Positions 1-7,609 of a stretch of DNA of 64,000 nt are shown here, piece by piece. The stretch lies in the NCBI RefSeq assembly GCF_008312935.1, contig NZ_VSZO01000012.1:1-64000 (forward strand), in the 5' to 3' direction. The DNA is from Roseiconus lacunae (GTDB lineage Bacteria; Planctomycetota; Planctomycetia; Pirellulales; Pirellulaceae). The number at the start of each line of letters is the position of its first letter. The first letter of the stretch is position 1. The translations under genes and the position numbers were made by a program. The notes beneath the pieces are model-generated. The model made no database searches and was not told where the DNA came from. It saw only the letters and a program-made list of their open reading frames with translations.

Positions 1-296
1 ATCATCAGCCATCGCAAAGCAATTTCGCGATCATCCCAATCGGCGACGAGTTGTGGCTGCGTCCGAAGGATCAAATGATAGTGGTTCGAGAGAACGCTGT
101 AACAGAGCAATTCGATCCCAAAGTAGGCGGCGAAGCGTTCAAGCAACGCTTCAATCCATTGCTTACGGTGGTCGAAATTTTGGCCAGTGAGCGGATCATC
201 ACCCATTAAAAAACAACGGCGAACCGTGCGATTGATCACATGGACAACCGTGGGTTCGTTTGGGTCGATGATCTCTTGTCGAGACAGACGCGCCAT
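1..296 (-). CDS. Y1-family (REP-associated type) transposase, 3' end cut by window edge
   Basis: The reading frame opens with ATG at 296 and runs off the left window edge, giving about 98 N-terminal residues. The start is supported by GGAGG 9 nt upstream on the minus strand. The visible protein has the layout of IS200-like/RAYT single-strand transposases: an N-terminal strand with VHVINRTVRRCFLM, then SNHYHLILRTQP, whose two histidines (HYH) form the metal-binding HUH motif. The catalytic tyrosine would lie beyond the edge. Such proteins recognise small hairpin-forming sites and nick and rejoin single-stranded DNA. A hairpin CCATCA-AATC-TGATGG (330-345) lies just upstream. The gene may serve dispersed repeats such as those in this window, but that link is inference. 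Whether the gene is intact cannot be judged. Confidence 0.8.
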   Translation of the reverse strand, partial: MARLSRQEIIDPNEPTVVHVINRTVRRCFLMGDDPLTGQNFDHRKQWIEALLERFAAYFGIELLCYSVLSNHYHLILRTQPQLVADWDDREIALRWLM

Positions 297-1199
297 CAGA
301 TCTGACCTCCTATCAAAGGAAACCATACACCATCAAATCTGATGGCGATTTAGACAGCCGTCACTCCATAACAACCGGTGGAAAGCGATTGAGTTTGATT
401 GAACCCGTTGCGGAAACCAATGTCAACACGAACGTTTGTGCAGTGCATAGCCATAAGAGATGAGATGCTATGTCCCCAGGAAATCCCTTATTCATGAGAC
501 GCCAGAGGATTAGAAATGAGATTTCCACTATGTCAAGAATTTACAAGCGGAAAACAACGACGACGACTACAACCGGAATACAACTCCTGCGATTCCGCCT
601 GCAAGTCCTCTTAGAAACTGAGATCCCGACTGGGACTTCTTGGCACTTATTAACTCAGACCTAGACCGCAAGTTGGCACCGGTGGCTTTAGCGTGCCGGT
701 CCTCCGGTAAGGGAGTCAGCCAGATCTGACGTCAGTGCTCTATCTCCGATTCTTCCGAATGCCGCATGCTGCTGGTGCTCTGTCTTCGAGCGCCACCCCA
801 TGACGCCGCAAGGTCTCCTGCCATGTCCCCAACTCTACCCCTGATGAACGGTTACCCTGCTATGTCCCCAGGGAAATCCCTGTCCCTGAGTGGCAAGTGC
901 TCTGTCCCTGAGTGGCAAGTGCTTCGCGCACTAGGGCAGTGGATTGCAAAATGCAAAATGAACAATGCAAATTGGTTATTGATCAGCACAATGATGAATT
1001 TGGGTTGTGACAATCGGTTTGCCGCGAACGCTCGGACGCATCGAGGTCGCCCCATGGTCCCTGCCGCAAGTTGCCTTTTGAAATGATCATTTTGCAATGG
1101 TCTGCCAGCGGACTTGAAATGGGGACAGTCCCCAGCACCGCTCTGTCCGTCGTCCATGCGATTTGCGTTCGCCGTCAAGAACTCTCATCAGTGCTTCGT
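297..1199. other. Gene-free, repeat-relic intergenic region
   Basis: About 900 bases with no reading frame that resembles a protein family. It contains reiterated scraps: GCTATGTCCCCAGG followed by AAATCCC occurs near 468-487 and again near 858-880; a 22-bp unit beginning TGTCCCTGAGTGGCAAGTGC is tandemly repeated at 881 and 903; an A-rich run of ATGCAAAATG-type words lies at 947-975; and GGGGACAGTCCCC occurs near 1121-1133. Short frames on both strands (for example minus 852-1178) are made of these repeats and lack ribosome-binding sites, so they are not called as genes. The region looks like decayed mobile or repeat DNA between the transposase and the esterase. Confidence 0.6.
881..924. repeat. 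22-bp tandem duplication
   Basis: Two direct copies of a 22-bp unit starting with TGTCCCTGAGTGGCAAGTGC at 881 and 903, with no mismatch in those 20 bases. It lies inside a repeat-relic region with no gene. Confidence 0.85.
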
Positions 1200-2030
1200 T
1201 CACTCTTGCTTTCGATTCAAACAAGATGCCAAGAAATCCAGCATCGTTTCGCTTGATAATGTGTAGTATTTTCCGAGATTATGGTTGGTGTCAGGCAACG
1301 TTACGACTTCATGAGGAATCCCTGCGGAATTCAGAACTCGCTTGAGTGGTGCAAAGCCATCTGGATGATCTTTGTCACCATTGATCGTTAGCAACGAAAA
1401 GTTATTTGACTTCAGCTCCTCCGCGGCTTTTTCGGCAGCGGGCAACAATGGACTTTCTTCTGGATTTCCTCGCCAAGAAAGTGCTCCGCCCCAACTTCCC
1501 GCACCACAAAACAATTCAGGGTGCAGGATCGACAGTCTCACCGAGCCAGCTCCGCCCATTGAAAACCCGGCGATTGCGCGACCAGAAGCGTTCGACTGTG
1601 TCGCGTAGTTGTTGTCAATTAGCGGGATCAATTCGCTGACTATCATCGACTCGACTTCGCCCCTGTAACCGCTCCTCACGCCGTTGGGAAAAACGCAGAT
1701 GACGGGCGGGAACTTCTTCTTCTCGATTTGGGTCAGGATGCGATGTGCAAAGCCTTCTGCGTCAGAAGTCTCAGAACCTCCTGCACCATGAAGGAAATAG
1801 ACCACCGGATAGCGAACGTCGTCTTCGGCATCGTAATCAGGTGGTGTCCAGACGACATAGCCGACACCCTGCCCAACCGATTTGCTGTCGAGAACGTGGT
1901 GCTTGAGCCCCGGAAAGCTCCCTTCGTAAGGGTTCACCCAACGTGGTTCTTTTCGAGATTGCTGAGCCAGGAGCGTTGAAGTTGTAGCAAGCACAAACAC
2001 CATTGCCAGTCCAAGTTGCCTTTCAATCAT
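1200..2030 (-). CDS. Secreted esterase, alpha/beta-hydrolase (esterase D / feruloyl-esterase-like)
   Basis: A 276-residue protein with a Sec signal peptide (residues 1-22, ending near LLAQQ). It has the fold signature of the putative-esterase family (IroE, feruloyl and trehalose-ester type): the oxyanion region YFLHGAGG (78-85), the nucleophile elbow GFSMGG with Ser157, an acid residue in the INGDKDHPDG stretch (Asp219 or Asp221) and His250 in PDTNHN. It probably hydrolyses carboxylic esters on an extracytoplasmic substrate such as acylated polysaccharide, but the substrate cannot be read from the sequence. It is a single gene, transcribed away from the glycoside hydrolase gene at 2495. Start ATG at 2030 is chosen because it gives a clean signal peptide. 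Confidence 0.85.
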   Translation of the reverse strand: MIERQLGLAMVFVLATTSTLLAQQSRKEPRWVNPYEGSFPGLKHHVLDSKSVGQGVGYVVWTPPDYDAEDDVRYPVVYFLHGAGGSETSDAEGFAHRILTQIEKKKFPPVICVFPNGVRSGYRGEVESMIVSELIPLIDNNYATQSNASGRAIAGFSMGGAGSVRLSILHPELFCGAGSWGGALSWRGNPEESPLLPAAEKAAEELKSNNFSLLTINGDKDHPDGFAPLKRVLNSAGIPHEVVTLPDTNHNLGKYYTLSSETMLDFLASCLNRKQE

Positions 2031-2494
2031 CGCGATAACCTTTGGTCAAACGGGGAAGCACACCAGCCGGAAGCGTGAAAGCAGATTATCACAAGGGTAG
2101 CGTAACCCCGTCGGCACCTGTTGCTGAAAGGCGTGCCCCATCACAAAAATAGACTAACCGTTTAGTCGTGACTGCGACGTCGCTTCTGCGTGTATCCGAA
2201 GTTTAGGAAACCTCTTGAAACCGATGTATGCCGACCGACGCCGCGGTGATGGCGACGCCGGTGTTTCGTCAGCATCTAAGATTAGAATTAGCCGAATGGC
2301 GTTGGCCACCCTTTCGACGCAATAACCGGGGATGACGCCCAGCGACTGATAGACTGAACCCAAACGAAAAATCTAGACGGAGCATTCTGCCGTTTGGCTC
2401 GCGAATTTCGGGTAAGTTCTACCAGCCAAGTCTCCTCGGCTTTGGAACCAAATTCGAATTATAAGTGCAGTAGCGGATTCAATCGCTTCAAACC
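2031..2494. other. Divergent intergenic region with a dispersed repeat copy
   Basis: This 464-bp gap separates the divergently transcribed esterase and glycoside hydrolase genes and should hold both promoters. I could not assign a clear -35/-10 pair. Its middle part (2267-2384) is a copy of the dispersed repeat described separately. Short frames here are only the repeat read in protein frames. Confidence 0.6.
2267..2384 (+). repeat. Dispersed repeat family A, copy 1
   Basis: The core at 2282-2310 (TTAGAATTAGCCGAATGG, then CGTTGGCCACC) aligns with copies at 11341, 13632 (minus), 22083 (minus) and 30711. Similarity extends downstream through a CAATAACCGGGG-like word, CGACTGAT and a terminal GGAGCA, as in copy 2 (11317-11447). 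This copy is more diverged at its ends; I do not see intact terminal inverted repeats. Confidence 0.75.
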
Positions 2495-4681
2495 ATGTCA
2501 CCGTGTCCGATGAAGAATACCTCTTTGCTGATCGCCAGCTCGCTTCTTGCAGCGCTCTTCCATTTCTCTATGCCGAACATTGCGAAGGGACAAAGCTCGC
2601 TCGATGTGACGTTAGAAGGTGACGGTGTCGTTTCCGCCCCGACCGAAAGTATTGCGTCGTTGGTCATGCATAACTTGGCCGACCGTCCAATCAGCGGCTC
2701 GTTGACGTATCAGTTGCAACGCAACTCGATGTTCGACATTCCCGCCCAACCCGACCCGATTTTTGGATTCGACCATGGCGTGAAAGCACAGTCCCGGGTT
2801 GTCATCGACGGGGAGGACCGAGGCAATGCTTTGATGGTGGGCTCGAGTCCCTATGTTTCATTTCGTTCGGGCTGGCGCGAGCACAAAGAAGCCGTCGTCA
2901 CGGTCAAGCTCGACCAAAAACGACGAATCAAAAAACTGCGGTGGCGGTCCGGAGATGCCAACTGGATTTGGCAGGTGGACGTTTCGGCAAGGGTGAATGG
3001 CGAAGACTTTCGCCCGATCGCTCAACTACAGAACTTCGACTTGCATCGCAAATGGGGAACGAACGATTTTCCCATCAACAATGAATTTGACGCGAGTGAA
3101 CTGCGATTTCGATTTCATCGCAATGGCGAATTCATGAACGTCGTTGACCTTCCGTCAGAAATACAGATTTACGATGGCATTCAGAATGACACGATTGTGA
3201 AACCTACCGTCGGCCCCGAAATGTTTCGTGGCGAATTGAATTTCAATATTCCCGCATCCGGCAAGCAAGATCTCTCCATCGCAGCTCCCGCAAAAATCCC
3301 GGCGGGTAGTTATCTGCTGACTTGGCAAGTCGATGGCGAAATTGCTCAATGGGCTCCGTTGTTCGTCAAACCGGGTCCGCCGCCAATCAAGTCCACCGTT
3401 CGACACCTGGGGATCAATTCTTCGTCCGTCGATTTGATTCCGCTGATGGCAGAATGTGGGTTCGGATCGGTGCGATTTGAAAACGGGAAATGGCAAATGT
3501 CCTCGGATGCTCGCGGACGATATGACTTCAGCGGCGGTGTCGGCCCATGGCATGTCAACCAAGATGCGATCTACCGCCGCTACGCCAAAGCCGACATGCA
3601 AGTTTTTCCGTATGTGTTTCAGACTCCGGAATGGGCGACATCCGCTCCCGAATCGGTGCAGAAAAATCGAGCGGGCTACCCTCCGAAGAATCGGTCCGAT
3701 TACCGAGAAGCGATCTTTCAGTTTGTCGCTCGGTTCGGAAGCAAGCACCACCCCGCCGACGTTTTGAAAACGAAAGATCAACAAAGTGGACTCGACCTCA
3801 TCAATGCGATCGAACTGTGGAACGAACCCAATCTTGTTGGTCCCTCGTGGGCTCCCTTTGTCGGCAGCATCGAAGAGTACTTTCTGTTGATGCGTGAGGG
3901 AGTCGAGGGAGCTCGCGCTGCCGATCCCGACTTGCTTGTCACTTCCTGCGGTTGGGCTGGCGTCGCAGCAGAAACGGTCCAGCAAATGTCAACGTATCGC
4001 TACCCTGACGGCAAGACACCGCTAGACCTAGTCGATGTGATCAATGTCCACCTGTATTCCGGCCGACAAGAACCGGAATTCGCACGCGAAGATCCGAATG
4101 CCCGCCATGGCATTGCCGACGAGAACTTTCCAACGTTGATGCAGCAGGTCGACGAACTGATTCGCTGGCGGGACGAGCTAAAACCGACCGCCCAAATTTG
4201 GGTCACCGAAACCGGCAACGACGTTGGTGGACCGATCGGACTATCTGAGCGAAAGCAAGCCGCAAAACTACCACGCACCATTCTGCTGCTGCGGGCGCGT
4301 GGCGTCGACAAAGTGTTTCTTTATCGAGAAAGCGGTTCAAAAGCATCCCAACACGCGGGGGCTGGTCTCGTTCGCGACGAAGGCACCTTACGGCCTTCGT
4401 GGTTTACCGTCGCGACCGCGACTCGACAACTCTCAGGTGTCACCGGCAAAGCTCGGCGCCTGCCCCATCCCAATCCGAACGTCTGGCTTTATCAATGGTC
4501 GACAGCAACGAAAACGCTCACGGTCGCCTGGGCGTTGGGCGAGCCGGTGACGATTGATCTCAGAGAACTGATCAACCTTGACCAATCCCGAGTGATTGAT
4601 GCGTTCGGCCATCCAATGACAGTTGAGCGTGACATTCAGTTGTCGGAATTTCCTATCTACGTCACGCGACCGGTCAATTGA
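2495..4681 (+). CDS. Secreted glycoside hydrolase, clan A TIM-barrel (GH39-like)
   Basis: A 728-residue protein with a signal peptide near the N-terminus (MKNTSLLIASSLLAALF). ATG at 2495 and ATG at 2510 are both possible; neither has a clear ribosome-binding site. Residues about 30-290 form a beta-rich region without a recognised family. Residues about 300-640 look like a clan A barrel: Glu444 in IELWNEPN is the expected acid/base and Glu572 in IWVTETGND the expected nucleophile, about 130 residues apart as in GH39 and relatives. It likely cleaves a plant or algal polysaccharide or oligosaccharide outside the cytoplasm. The specific GH family and substrate are not decided. It stands alone, facing away from the esterase. 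Confidence 0.75.
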   Translation: MSPCPMKNTSLLIASSLLAALFHFSMPNIAKGQSSLDVTLEGDGVVSAPTESIASLVMHNLADRPISGSLTYQLQRNSMFDIPAQPDPIFGFDHGVKAQSRVVIDGEDRGNALMVGSSPYVSFRSGWREHKEAVVTVKLDQKRRIKKLRWRSGDANWIWQVDVSARVNGEDFRPIAQLQNFDLHRKWGTNDFPINNEFDASELRFRFHRNGEFMNVVDLPSEIQIYDGIQNDTIVKPTVGPEMFRGELNFNIPASGKQDLSIAAPAKIPAGSYLLTWQVDGEIAQWAPLFVKPGPPPIKSTVRHLGINSSSVDLIPLMAECGFGSVRFENGKWQMSSDARGRYDFSGGVGPWHVNQDAIYRRYAKADMQVFPYVFQTPEWATSAPESVQKNRAGYPPKNRSDYREAIFQFVARFGSKHHPADVLKTKDQQSGLDLINAIELWNEPNLVGPSWAPFVGSIEEYFLLMREGVEGARAADPDLLVTSCGWAGVAAETVQQMSTYRYPDGKTPLDLVDVINVHLYSGRQEPEFAREDPNARHGIADENFPTLMQQVDELIRWRDELKPTAQIWVTETGNDVGGPIGLSERKQAAKLPRTILLLRARGVDKVFLYRESGSKASQHAGAGLVRDEGTLRPSWFTVATATRQLSGVTGKARRLPHPNPNVWLYQWSTATKTLTVAWALGEPVTIDLRELINLDQSRVIDAFGHPMTVERDIQLSEFPIYVTRPVN

Positions 4682-5192
4682 TTTTCATCGCACCGGTAAC
4701 AATTCAATTTCCAAGGGGTGTAACCGGGATTTTGACAGTTCGATATGCCAGTACCATCGAAGGGTAATCGTCGTGTCAATCCGCCGGTAAAGCTACTCTG
4801 GGGTTGGAGCGGATTTGAAGAAGGACTCCTGTCACCCCTTCGGGGTTTGCTGGCGAATGGGAATTCACACCCACGGGTTTGCACCCGTGGCTATTGCATG
4901 CCGTCCCTTCGGGACTATTAACCGATGCTAAACGTTTGATCCGAATGGGTTCGCTTTGGCCATGCGTTGTCAAACAGGGAAGATGCAGCCCCCGCGGTTT
5001 GCGCCGTCGGCTCAATGAAAACACAACACGCACCCGTGGCTATTGCATGCCGTCCCTTCGGGACTATGAACCGACGCCAAACGTTTGATCTGCATGGGTT
5101 CGCTTTGCCCATGCGTTGCCAAACAGGGAATGTGTAGGGCCCGCGGCTAGCGCCGTCGGCTCAATGAGAAAACAACGAGTCACACGTAGTTT
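4682..5192. other. Convergent intergenic region with tandem repeat
   Basis: A 511-bp gap between the converging glycoside hydrolase (plus) and SUMF1-like (minus) genes. It contains an incomplete lead-in (4861-4881) and two full copies of a 149-bp repeat (4882-5179). Small frames here change phase between the copies and are not coding. No T-rich terminator hairpin was found. Confidence 0.65.
4882..5179. repeat. 149-bp tandem direct repeat (two copies)
   Basis: Copy 1 spans 4882-5030 and copy 2 spans 5031-5179, both starting CACCCGTGGCTATTGCATGC and both ending in a GCGCCGTCGGCTCAATGA-like word followed by an AACAAC-rich tail. They share long identical blocks with scattered substitutions. A short palindromic GTCCCTTCGGGAC lies in both. 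The preceding CCACGGGTTTGCACCCGTGG (4871-4890) is itself a 7-bp hairpin. Confidence 0.85.
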
Positions 5193-6287
5193 CTAAGAGG
5201 CATCCTTCCGAGACGTGGCCGGTGCGACTTCGCGAACGACACGGAAACCTGTGTAAACGCTCGCGCCTGATTTCTCGGCGAAGGTTCTATTGGAGGCTCG
5301 TGTGACGGCCGGAGTGCAGGTCCATGCTCCGCCTCGCAATACCCTCCAATCCCCATACTGATGAAGGTCCGTTTTTTCCTCGAACAACGGATCTTTTAAG
5401 ACAAAGTCCGCACGATCACGACGGCTGATATCTCGGAGGTAACGGTCGTAGGTGTCTTCAGCCCACCGATCCTGGCACCATTCCCAAACGTTGCCGTGCA
5501 TGTCGTACAACCCCCAGGAGTTCGCTTCGAAAGTCTTGACTGGCGCCGTGAAGACATGGCCGTCGCCCTGATCGGCGTTTAACTTGACCGCTCGCGCGTA
5601 GCGGGTTGTGTTTGGATAGGCTGCTTCGAGCGCACCATCGGCAACATTGGCAAACTGATAGGCATCGTCAGGTTGATCGCCCCAGGAGTACCAAGTCTGC
5701 GTGCCACCGCGACAGGCATACTCCCATTCCGCTTCGGTCGGCAGACGACAGCGGACGCCTTGTTGTTCGGACAGCCAACGACAAAACGCCTGGGCATCAT
5801 TCCAACTGACCGCGACGACGGGACAACGATCCGATTGCTCGAACCCCGGTTTTCGCCAAGTGATTTCGGAGGCAGTCTGAAATCGATCGACATAGTCATC
5901 TTGATCGGGAAAGAATCCTAATGCTCCGTCCCCTCGCTCCGCATCGGTCTGGTATCCAGTCGCGGTGACAAATTCACGAAATTGAGCCACCGTGATTTCG
6001 GTTTCTGCGATCTCGAAAGCGTGTGAAATCTCAACTTGATGAGCCGGTTTTTCAAACTTGAAGTTCTGTCGATTGCTATAAGGATGATCGAAGTGGAATC
6101 GGTTTTCATTGCGATCGTTCGACGCAAAGCCGCGTCGATAGGTTCCCGCCGGGATCCGAATCCAGTGCACCAGATTCGCGTGCGACTCGGAATTAGCCGT
6201 TTCCGACCGTGGCGACTCATCGGCAATGGTAACTGAAATGTCGACAAGACTAGCCGTAATTAAAAGCGCAACAACCCAACGTTTCAT
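5193..6287 (-). CDS. Secreted SUMF1/FGE-like protein lacking the second active-site cysteine
   Basis: A 364-residue protein with a signal peptide and the formylglycine-generating-enzyme (SUMF1) fold: IRIPAGTYRRGF (about 43-55), the AETEITVAQFREFV block, CRLPTEAEWEYACRGG and HGNVWEWCQD, all hallmarks of the family. In true FGE the C-terminal motif carries two copper-binding cysteines five residues apart. Here RGGAWTCTPAVTRASNR has only the first (Cys324); the second position is Thr329. It may therefore be a SUMF1-fold protein with another role rather than an activator of sulfatases. It is the last gene of a minus-strand operon: its ATG overlaps the DUF1552 stop (ATGA, 6284-6287), implying translational coupling. 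Confidence 0.85.
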   Translation of the reverse strand: MKRWVVALLITASLVDISVTIADESPRSETANSESHANLVHWIRIPAGTYRRGFASNDRNENRFHFDHPYSNRQNFKFEKPAHQVEISHAFEIAETEITVAQFREFVTATGYQTDAERGDGALGFFPDQDDYVDRFQTASEITWRKPGFEQSDRCPVVAVSWNDAQAFCRWLSEQQGVRCRLPTEAEWEYACRGGTQTWYSWGDQPDDAYQFANVADGALEAAYPNTTRYARAVKLNADQGDGHVFTAPVKTFEANSWGLYDMHGNVWEWCQDRWAEDTYDRYLRDISRRDRADFVLKDPLFEEKTDLHQYGDWRVLRGGAWTCTPAVTRASNRTFAEKSGASVYTGFRVVREVAPATSRKDAS

Positions 6288-7609
6288 GTGATCAACTCGT
6301 TGATGATGCCCGGACTATCCTGAAAAGTCTCTTGATTGCCTGGCCCGTCGGTATCGACTCCCATGCGATCGGCCATTGTTTGCCAAAGCGTCGACAGCGG
6401 TGTGTTTTCTGACAATTGCAAATGCGTTTGATGGTTGATCCCCAATCCACGACCACCTGACAACACGGTCGGCAAAATCGCCTTGCTGTGTCCGATGCCC
6501 ATGCCGCTGGAGAAACCTAACATCGTTTGATCCAGCAAATTCCCTTGCCCTTCGCGGATCGATGCGAGACGATCAAGAAAGTAGCTCCAATGCTTCATGT
6601 AGATCGTGTCGACTTTTGCGAGTTGTTCCAGATTAGACGGATCGTTCCCGTGGTGGGTCAGTTCGTGGTAGCCTTTGCTGACACCAAACTCCGGATATAC
6701 ACCGCCAGCCAACTCTGTCCGAACGACATAGGTGACCACGCGAGTCGAGTCGGTTTGAAAAGCGAGTGCGATCAGGTCATACATCAGCTTGGCATAGTCA
6801 TCGTAAAGGAACTTGCCATTGCCCTCCGGACTGACTGCGTTTTCGTAGTCGCCGAGGTGATCGAGTTTCGGCTGTGGCTTGGGACGATCAGACCAATCGA
6901 TCTCGCGACTCAGGCCGATCTCGACTTCACGGATCGCATGCAGGTACTGATCAAGCTGTCGTCGATCGTCGCGGCTGATCTTCGGTTGGATGTCGCGAGC
7001 GTCTTCGAGTACGGCATCAAGCACACTTCGTCGTTGACGAAAATCATCTGCCTTGGCTAGCTGGTCGTCGGCACTGTCCGCTTTGAACAGGCGATTGAAA
7101 ATTGTCTTGGGATCATTCTCGGCGGCTAAGGGAACGCCTTGCTGGTTCCAAGAAATCGTCGCCAAGGCCTGGCTTCCAAATCCTGTCCCACGTTTGACCG
7201 AAAGCTGCAACGATGGAAACCGAGTCTGAGAGCCGTGGACCGCGGCGGCCAGCTGATCCGGGGACGCGATTTGTTTCTCACCACGAGCGATTCCGGTCGC
7301 AAATGGATACGCACCGTCATGCCCACCGCCGTGTTCAAGATATGTTCCGCTGAGGACAGTGAATTGGTCGCGATGCTTCTCAAGCGGCTCTAGAATCCGA
7401 GATAGATTTGCCTGACGCCCGAAACCCTCCGGATAAAATTGCCGCATGTTCATCCCGGTCCCGAAGTAAAACATGCCCATCCGAGGAATGCTTTGACCGG
7501 CAAGCTCCGTCGCAGATGCTCGCGATTCGAGCCAGGGCAGGGCGATCGTCGTTCCCAGACCACGTAAAAATGTCCGACGTCGAAACGGTCCGTCAAACCT
7601 CATCGTCAT
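6284..7609 (-). CDS. DUF1552 domain protein, exported (twin-arginine-like signal)
   Basis: A 441-residue protein opening with MTMRFDGPFRRRTFLRG and a hydrophobic run ending before SRASA, which looks like a Tat-type signal. The remainder matches the DUF1552 family, in which residues such as YFGTGMNM and SGGRGLGINHQTH recur. These proteins are almost always encoded with DUF1592 cytochrome proteins in planctomycetes and relatives. No biochemical role has been firmly set, but an extracytoplasmic redox or degradative complex is likely. The start at 7609 is preceded by GGAGAG; an ATG two codons later is also possible. Its start overlaps the DUF1592 stop by 4 nt and its stop overlaps the SUMF1-like start by 4 nt. 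Confidence 0.9.
   Translation of the reverse strand: MTMRFDGPFRRRTFLRGLGTTIALPWLESRASATELAGQSIPRMGMFYFGTGMNMRQFYPEGFGRQANLSRILEPLEKHRDQFTVLSGTYLEHGGGHDGAYPFATGIARGEKQIASPDQLAAAVHGSQTRFPSLQLSVKRGTGFGSQALATISWNQQGVPLAAENDPKTIFNRLFKADSADDQLAKADDFRQRRSVLDAVLEDARDIQPKISRDDRRQLDQYLHAIREVEIGLSREIDWSDRPKPQPKLDHLGDYENAVSPEGNGKFLYDDYAKLMYDLIALAFQTDSTRVVTYVVRTELAGGVYPEFGVSKGYHELTHHGNDPSNLEQLAKVDTIYMKHWSYFLDRLASIREGQGNLLDQTMLGFSSGMGIGHSKAILPTVLSGGRGLGINHQTHLQLSENTPLSTLWQTMADRMGVDTDGPGNQETFQDSPGIINELIT

Noticed and set aside
852..1178. Minus-strand frame of 108 codons in the left repeat-rich region
   Set aside because: It reads through reiterated scraps (GGGGACAGTCCCC and the 22-bp tandem repeat), has no ribosome-binding site and resembles no family.
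3155..3985. Minus-strand frame of 276 codons
   Set aside because: It lies fully antisense to the glycoside hydrolase, whose own motifs are clear, and the antisense product shows no family features.
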